Of a DNA stretch of 64,000 nucleotides, positions 61,003-64,000 are shown piece after piece (the first letter of the stretch is position 1; each line of letters begins with the position of its first letter). The stretch lies in assembly GCA_947090765.1 (NCBI GenBank), contig OX352322.1, forward strand, positions 6,317,001-6,381,000. Direction: 5' to 3'. The notes beneath the pieces are model-generated. The model did no database searches. It was given only the letters and a program-made list of their open reading frames with translations, and was not told the origin of the DNA. The DNA comes from Pseudomonas sp. MM223 (lineage in GTDB: Bacteria; Pseudomonadota; Gammaproteobacteria; Pseudomonadales; Pseudomonadaceae). A program made the position numbers and the translations under genes.

Positions 61003-61880
61003 GGGCGCAGCCCTCCAAGGGCCAGGGCGCACGCCAATAGCATCGTGCCATCAACGTGCTCCAGCCCCTTCAGGCCAGGTAAGTGCCGGCAAGGCGCATT
61101 CAGCTGTCGGCCAAGGCTTTGCAACCAGCTCGGCTCCACCGATGAGCCACTGGCAACCCACAGGCCCGCAGGCAAGTGCTGATCGACAAGCAGCGCCTGC
61201 AGGTGCTCCGACAACTGCCCCATGCCCTTCAGCCCCTGCACTTGCAGTTCACGACGCTGGTAAGGCAGGCCGGGCTGCCAGTCATAAAGAACGGCACCGC
61301 GCGCTTCGACACGCAGCAATGCTGAACCTTCGAGGCAGCCATGGGGCAGCATGCGGCACAAGGCAATGTTGTCGATTTCGACGGCCTCCAGTTGTAACCC
61401 GGCCTCCTCGACGATGGCCTCAAGTGACGCCAACGCACTTTGCCGACACGCGGCCACCATCACTTCGGCGTACCCAGGTTGCGTTCGGGATGTCCCCAAA
61501 ACCTGAAAATCCAGGGCCAGGTCCTCCAACGGAAACGGAAACAGCCGCTCGGCGTCGGCCAGCAACTGCGCCTCCAGGCCTGCCCCGACCTGCTCCGCTG
61601 GCAAGTGACACCGCTTGCAGATCACCTGGCTGGCCGGTAACGCCAACGCTATCCGACGCTGCCTGAGGCCGCTGCGCAGGTAGGCTCGACGCAAGGCGGC
61701 CACCACGGCAGCGGGCTCTGCGACCCAAGCCTTGTCATCGGGCAATTCCAACGATTCTTGTGCCGATGCAAGTACCCGGCAGCGCCGGTTTCGCCGCTGA
61801 AGTTGCACCACGCGAACAGCGTCAGGGGCAATTTCTACCCCCACGAGTGAACTGGCATCCTTGCCAAAGCGTCCTAACAT
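60999..61880 (-). CDS. pilM: Type IV pilus assembly protein PilM
   Basis: A 293-aa cytoplasmic actin-like ATPase that binds the N-terminus of PilN. It starts MLGRFGKDASSLVGVEIAPDA and shows the phosphate-binding DAVRVVQLQ strand, ALALPASQVICKRCHLP, and EIDNIALCRML. It is shorter than the ~354-aa P. aeruginosa PilM, resembling the HofM-like forms. First gene of the pilM-pilN-pilO/P-pilQ-aroK-aroB-damX run, divergent from ponA across about 190 bp. Confidence 0.92.
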   Translation of the reverse strand: MLGRFGKDASSLVGVEIAPDAVRVVQLQRRNRRCRVLASAQESLELPDDKAWVAEPAAVVAALRRAYLRSGLRQRRIALALPASQVICKRCHLPAEQVGAGLEAQLLADAERLFPFPLEDLALDFQVLGTSRTQPGYAEVMVAACRQSALASLEAIVEEAGLQLEAVEIDNIALCRMLPHGCLEGSALLRVEARGAVLYDWQPGLPYQRRELQVQGLKGMGQLSEHLQALLVDQHLPAGLWVASGSSVEPSWLQSLGRQLNAPCRHLPGLKGLEHVDGTMLLACALALGGLRP

Positions 61881-62070
61881 GCGGCTTCCTTGCTGCCTGT
61901 GGCAGCGGTCGGTCGCAACCCCGCGTCAACACTAGGCCCGGCCTGCCCATCGAGGCGACGGGCAGCCTGGCCGGTAACCCGGAGAGGCGAAAAAATGCTT
62001 ATAATGCCCAGCGCTTTCTGGTCCGCCGGGCCTGCGTGCAACCCACTCTCAACCTGGACACCAAAAAGCC

Positions 62071-64000
62071 TTGATACGTCTGCTGAAGTTCTTCTGGTGG
62101 TCTTCCGTCGCAGTCATTTGCGCGCTCGTACTCGGTGTGAGCGGTGCGTTTCTGTATCTTAGCCCCAGCCTGCCCTCGGTCGAGTCCCTCAGAAGCATCC
62201 AGTTGCAGATCCCCCTCAGGGTGTACAGCAGCGACGGCAAACTGATTGCCGAATTCGGCGAAATGCGCCGCTCGCCGATCCGTTTCGCGGAAATTCCGCC
62301 ACAGTTCATTCAGGCGCTTCTGTCAGCCGAGGACGACAATTTCCTCAATCACTACGGTGTCGACCCCAGCAGCCTGATGCGCGCAGCGACCCAGCTGGTG
62401 AAAACCGGGCATATCCAGACCGGCGGTAGCACCATCACCATGCAGGTGGCGAAGAACTTCTTCCTCACCAGCGAACGCAGCTTCTCGCGCAAGACCAATG
62501 AGATCCTGCTGGCCCTGCAGATCGAGCGCGAGCTGACCAAGGACGAAATCCTTGAGCTGTACGTGAACAAGATTTACCTGGGCAACCGCGCCTACGGCAT
62601 CGATGCCGCCGCGCAGGTGTACTACGGCAAATCGATCCGCGACGTGAGCCTGGCGCAGATGGCGATGATCGCCGGCCTGCCCAAGGCACCGTCACGCTTC
62701 AACCCGCTGGCCAACCCGGTGCGCGCCAAGGAGCGCCGCGACTGGATCCTCGGCCGCATGTACAAGCTGGGCAAGATCGACCAGGCCAGCTACCAGGCAG
62801 CCTTGGCCGAACCGCTCAATGCCAGCTACCACGTGCCGACACCTGAGGTGAATGCGCCTTACATCGCCGAGATGGCCCGTGCCGAAATGGTCGGCAGCTA
62901 CGGTAGCGACGCCTACACCGAAGGCTTCCGCGTCACTACCACGGTGCCAAGCGACATGCAGGACATGGCCAACAAGGCCATCCTCAAAGGCTTGTCCGAT
63001 TACGACGAGCGCCACGGCTACCGTGGCCCCGAAGCACGCTTCCCCGGCCGCACCCAGGCAGCCTGGCTGCAGGAACTGGGCAAGCAGCGCATCCTTGGCG
63101 GCCTGGAGCCAGCCATCGTCACCCATGTCGACAAAGCCGGCCTCCAGGTACTGACCCGCGACGGCCAGCAAGCCGAAGTCGCCTGGGACACCATGAAATG
63201 GGCGCGCCCATTCATCAACAGTAACGCTCAGGGCCGCTCACCGCAGTCGCCGGCCGACGTGGCACAGGTCGGTGATCTGGTGCGCCTGCAGCGCCTGGAA
63301 GATGGCAAGTTCAAGTTCAGCCAGGTGCCGGGTGCGCAAAGCGCCCTGGTTACCCTCGACCCTTACAACGGTGCCATCCGTGCGCTGGTTGGCGGCTTCT
63401 CGTTCGAGCAGAGCAACTACAACCGCGCCATGCAGGCCAAGCGCCAGCCGGGTTCGAGCTTCAAGCCGTTCATCTACAGTGCCGCACTGGACAGCGGCTA
63501 CACCGCATCCACCCTGGTCAACGATGCGCCGATCGTGTTCGTCGACGAATCCGTGGACAAAGTGTGGCGGCCGAAGAACGACACCAACACCTTCCTCGGC
63601 CCGATCCGCATGCGCGAAGCGCTGTACAAGTCGCGCAACCTGGTGTCGATCCGCTTGCTGCAAGCCATGGGTGTAGACCGCACCATCGACTACATTGCCA
63701 AGTTCGGCTTCAACAAGCAGGACCTGCCGCGCAACCTGTCGCTGGCCCTGGGCACCGCCACCCTGACCCCGATGGAAATCGCCACCGGCTGGAGCACCTT
63801 TGCCAACGGCGGCTACAAGATCACCCCGTACCTGATCGACCGCATCGAAAGCCGCAGCGGTGAAACGCTGTTCACCGCCAACCCACCCCGCGTACCGCAA
63901 GGTGCCGAGGACCAGGCAGGCCTGGCTGCACCCGAACAGCCAATCAGCACCGCCGCCATGCCAGGTGAGGCACCTTCCGCCTTCAACCCGGTGGCCGCTG
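62071..64000 (+). CDS. ponA: Penicillin-binding protein 1A (3' end outside the window)
   Basis: Bifunctional class A PBP: glycosyltransferase and transpeptidase in peptidoglycan synthesis, anchored in the inner membrane. The TTG at 62071 gives MIRLLKFFWWSSVAVICALV with the anchor helix. The glycosyltransferase domain has SAEDDNFLNHYGVD with the catalytic Glu, GGSTITMQVAKNFFLTSER and ELYVNKIYLGNRAYGI. The OB-like insert is at about residues 270-400. The transpeptidase begins with the Ser-x-x-Lys site QPGSSFKPFIYS. About 643 codons are visible with no stop; the KTG box is beyond the window. A TATAAT at 62000-62005 may be the -10, but no good -35 was seen. Divergent pilM-ponA is the standard Pseudomonas order. 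Confidence 0.96.
   Translation, partial: MIRLLKFFWWSSVAVICALVLGVSGAFLYLSPSLPSVESLRSIQLQIPLRVYSSDGKLIAEFGEMRRSPIRFAEIPPQFIQALLSAEDDNFLNHYGVDPSSLMRAATQLVKTGHIQTGGSTITMQVAKNFFLTSERSFSRKTNEILLALQIERELTKDEILELYVNKIYLGNRAYGIDAAAQVYYGKSIRDVSLAQMAMIAGLPKAPSRFNPLANPVRAKERRDWILGRMYKLGKIDQASYQAALAEPLNASYHVPTPEVNAPYIAEMARAEMVGSYGSDAYTEGFRVTTTVPSDMQDMANKAILKGLSDYDERHGYRGPEARFPGRTQAAWLQELGKQRILGGLEPAIVTHVDKAGLQVLTRDGQQAEVAWDTMKWARPFINSNAQGRSPQSPADVAQVGDLVRLQRLEDGKFKFSQVPGAQSALVTLDPYNGAIRALVGGFSFEQSNYNRAMQAKRQPGSSFKPFIYSAALDSGYTASTLVNDAPIVFVDESVDKVWRPKNDTNTFLGPIRMREALYKSRNLVSIRLLQAMGVDRTIDYIAKFGFNKQDLPRNLSLALGTATLTPMEIATGWSTFANGGYKITPYLIDRIESRSGETLFTANPPRVPQGAEDQAGLAAPEQPISTAAMPGEAPSAFNPVAA

Noticed and set aside
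62000..62005. A complete sigma-70 promoter for ponA
   Set aside because: A TATAAT is present but no reasonable -35 hexamer lies 16-18 bp upstream, so it was not listed as a feature.

Overview
The window is chromosomal DNA of a high-GC gammaproteobacterium. Gene content and order point to the Pseudomonas putida group: thiI | glnA-ntrB-ntrC, the secB-grxC-yibN / gpmI-envC-ctpA-yibQ block, betT/betIBA, hemE-gltD-gltB and pilMN(OP)Q-aroK-aroB-damX-ponA. This is read from protein similarity remembered from the families and from synteny; no database search was run. No rRNA, tRNA, CRISPR array, phage or insertion sequence was seen.

Layout. 1-6.3 kb is a nitrogen-control region. It holds the 3' part of thiI (minus strand), glnA with a sigma-54 promoter and two upstream NtrC-type palindromes, ntrB (glnL) and ntrC (glnG). 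Downstream of ntrC is a second sigma-54 promoter with NtrC-type sites, driving a short RNA of three ~60-nt repeats that matches the description of the Pseudomonas sRNA NrsZ. 6.3-14 kb is conserved housekeeping: trmL, secB, grxC, a rhodanese-like protein, gpmI, an EnvC-type gene broken by a frameshift, ctpA and yibQ. 14-18.7 kb is one accessory gene for a 1,559-aa protein resembling the large Pseudomonas dermonecrotic-toxin-domain proteins. 18.8-25.2 kb is choline uptake and oxidation to glycine betaine (betT, betI-betB-betA with a BetI operator). 25.4-36.2 kb carries a K+/H+ antiporter, a MscK-type mechanosensitive channel, selO, trxC, an orphan ParA, a LysR/MFS pair (MFS frameshifted) and a YgiW-like OB-fold protein. 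Osmotic functions (bet, antiporter, MscK) sit together.

36.2-47.1 kb is a complete compact type II secretion operon (gspC to gspM, minus strand) headed by a GbpA-type chitin-binding lytic polysaccharide monooxygenase. Its signal peptide and copper-site His make it the probable secreted substrate. 47.2-64 kb returns to core genes: hemE, glutamate synthase gltB-gltD, a frameshifted DamX/SPOR gene, aroB, aroK, a pilM-pilN-pilO/P-pilQ cluster with fused PilO and PilP, and the 5' part of ponA (PBP1a), divergent from pilM.

Repeats and quality. Two families of ~95-105 bp interrupted palindromes (REP-pair-like) sit between genes, mostly at 3' ends. Three genes (envC, an MFS gene and damX) are each broken by one single-base indel with intact sequence on both sides. 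That pattern suggests sequencing error at least as much as real gene loss.
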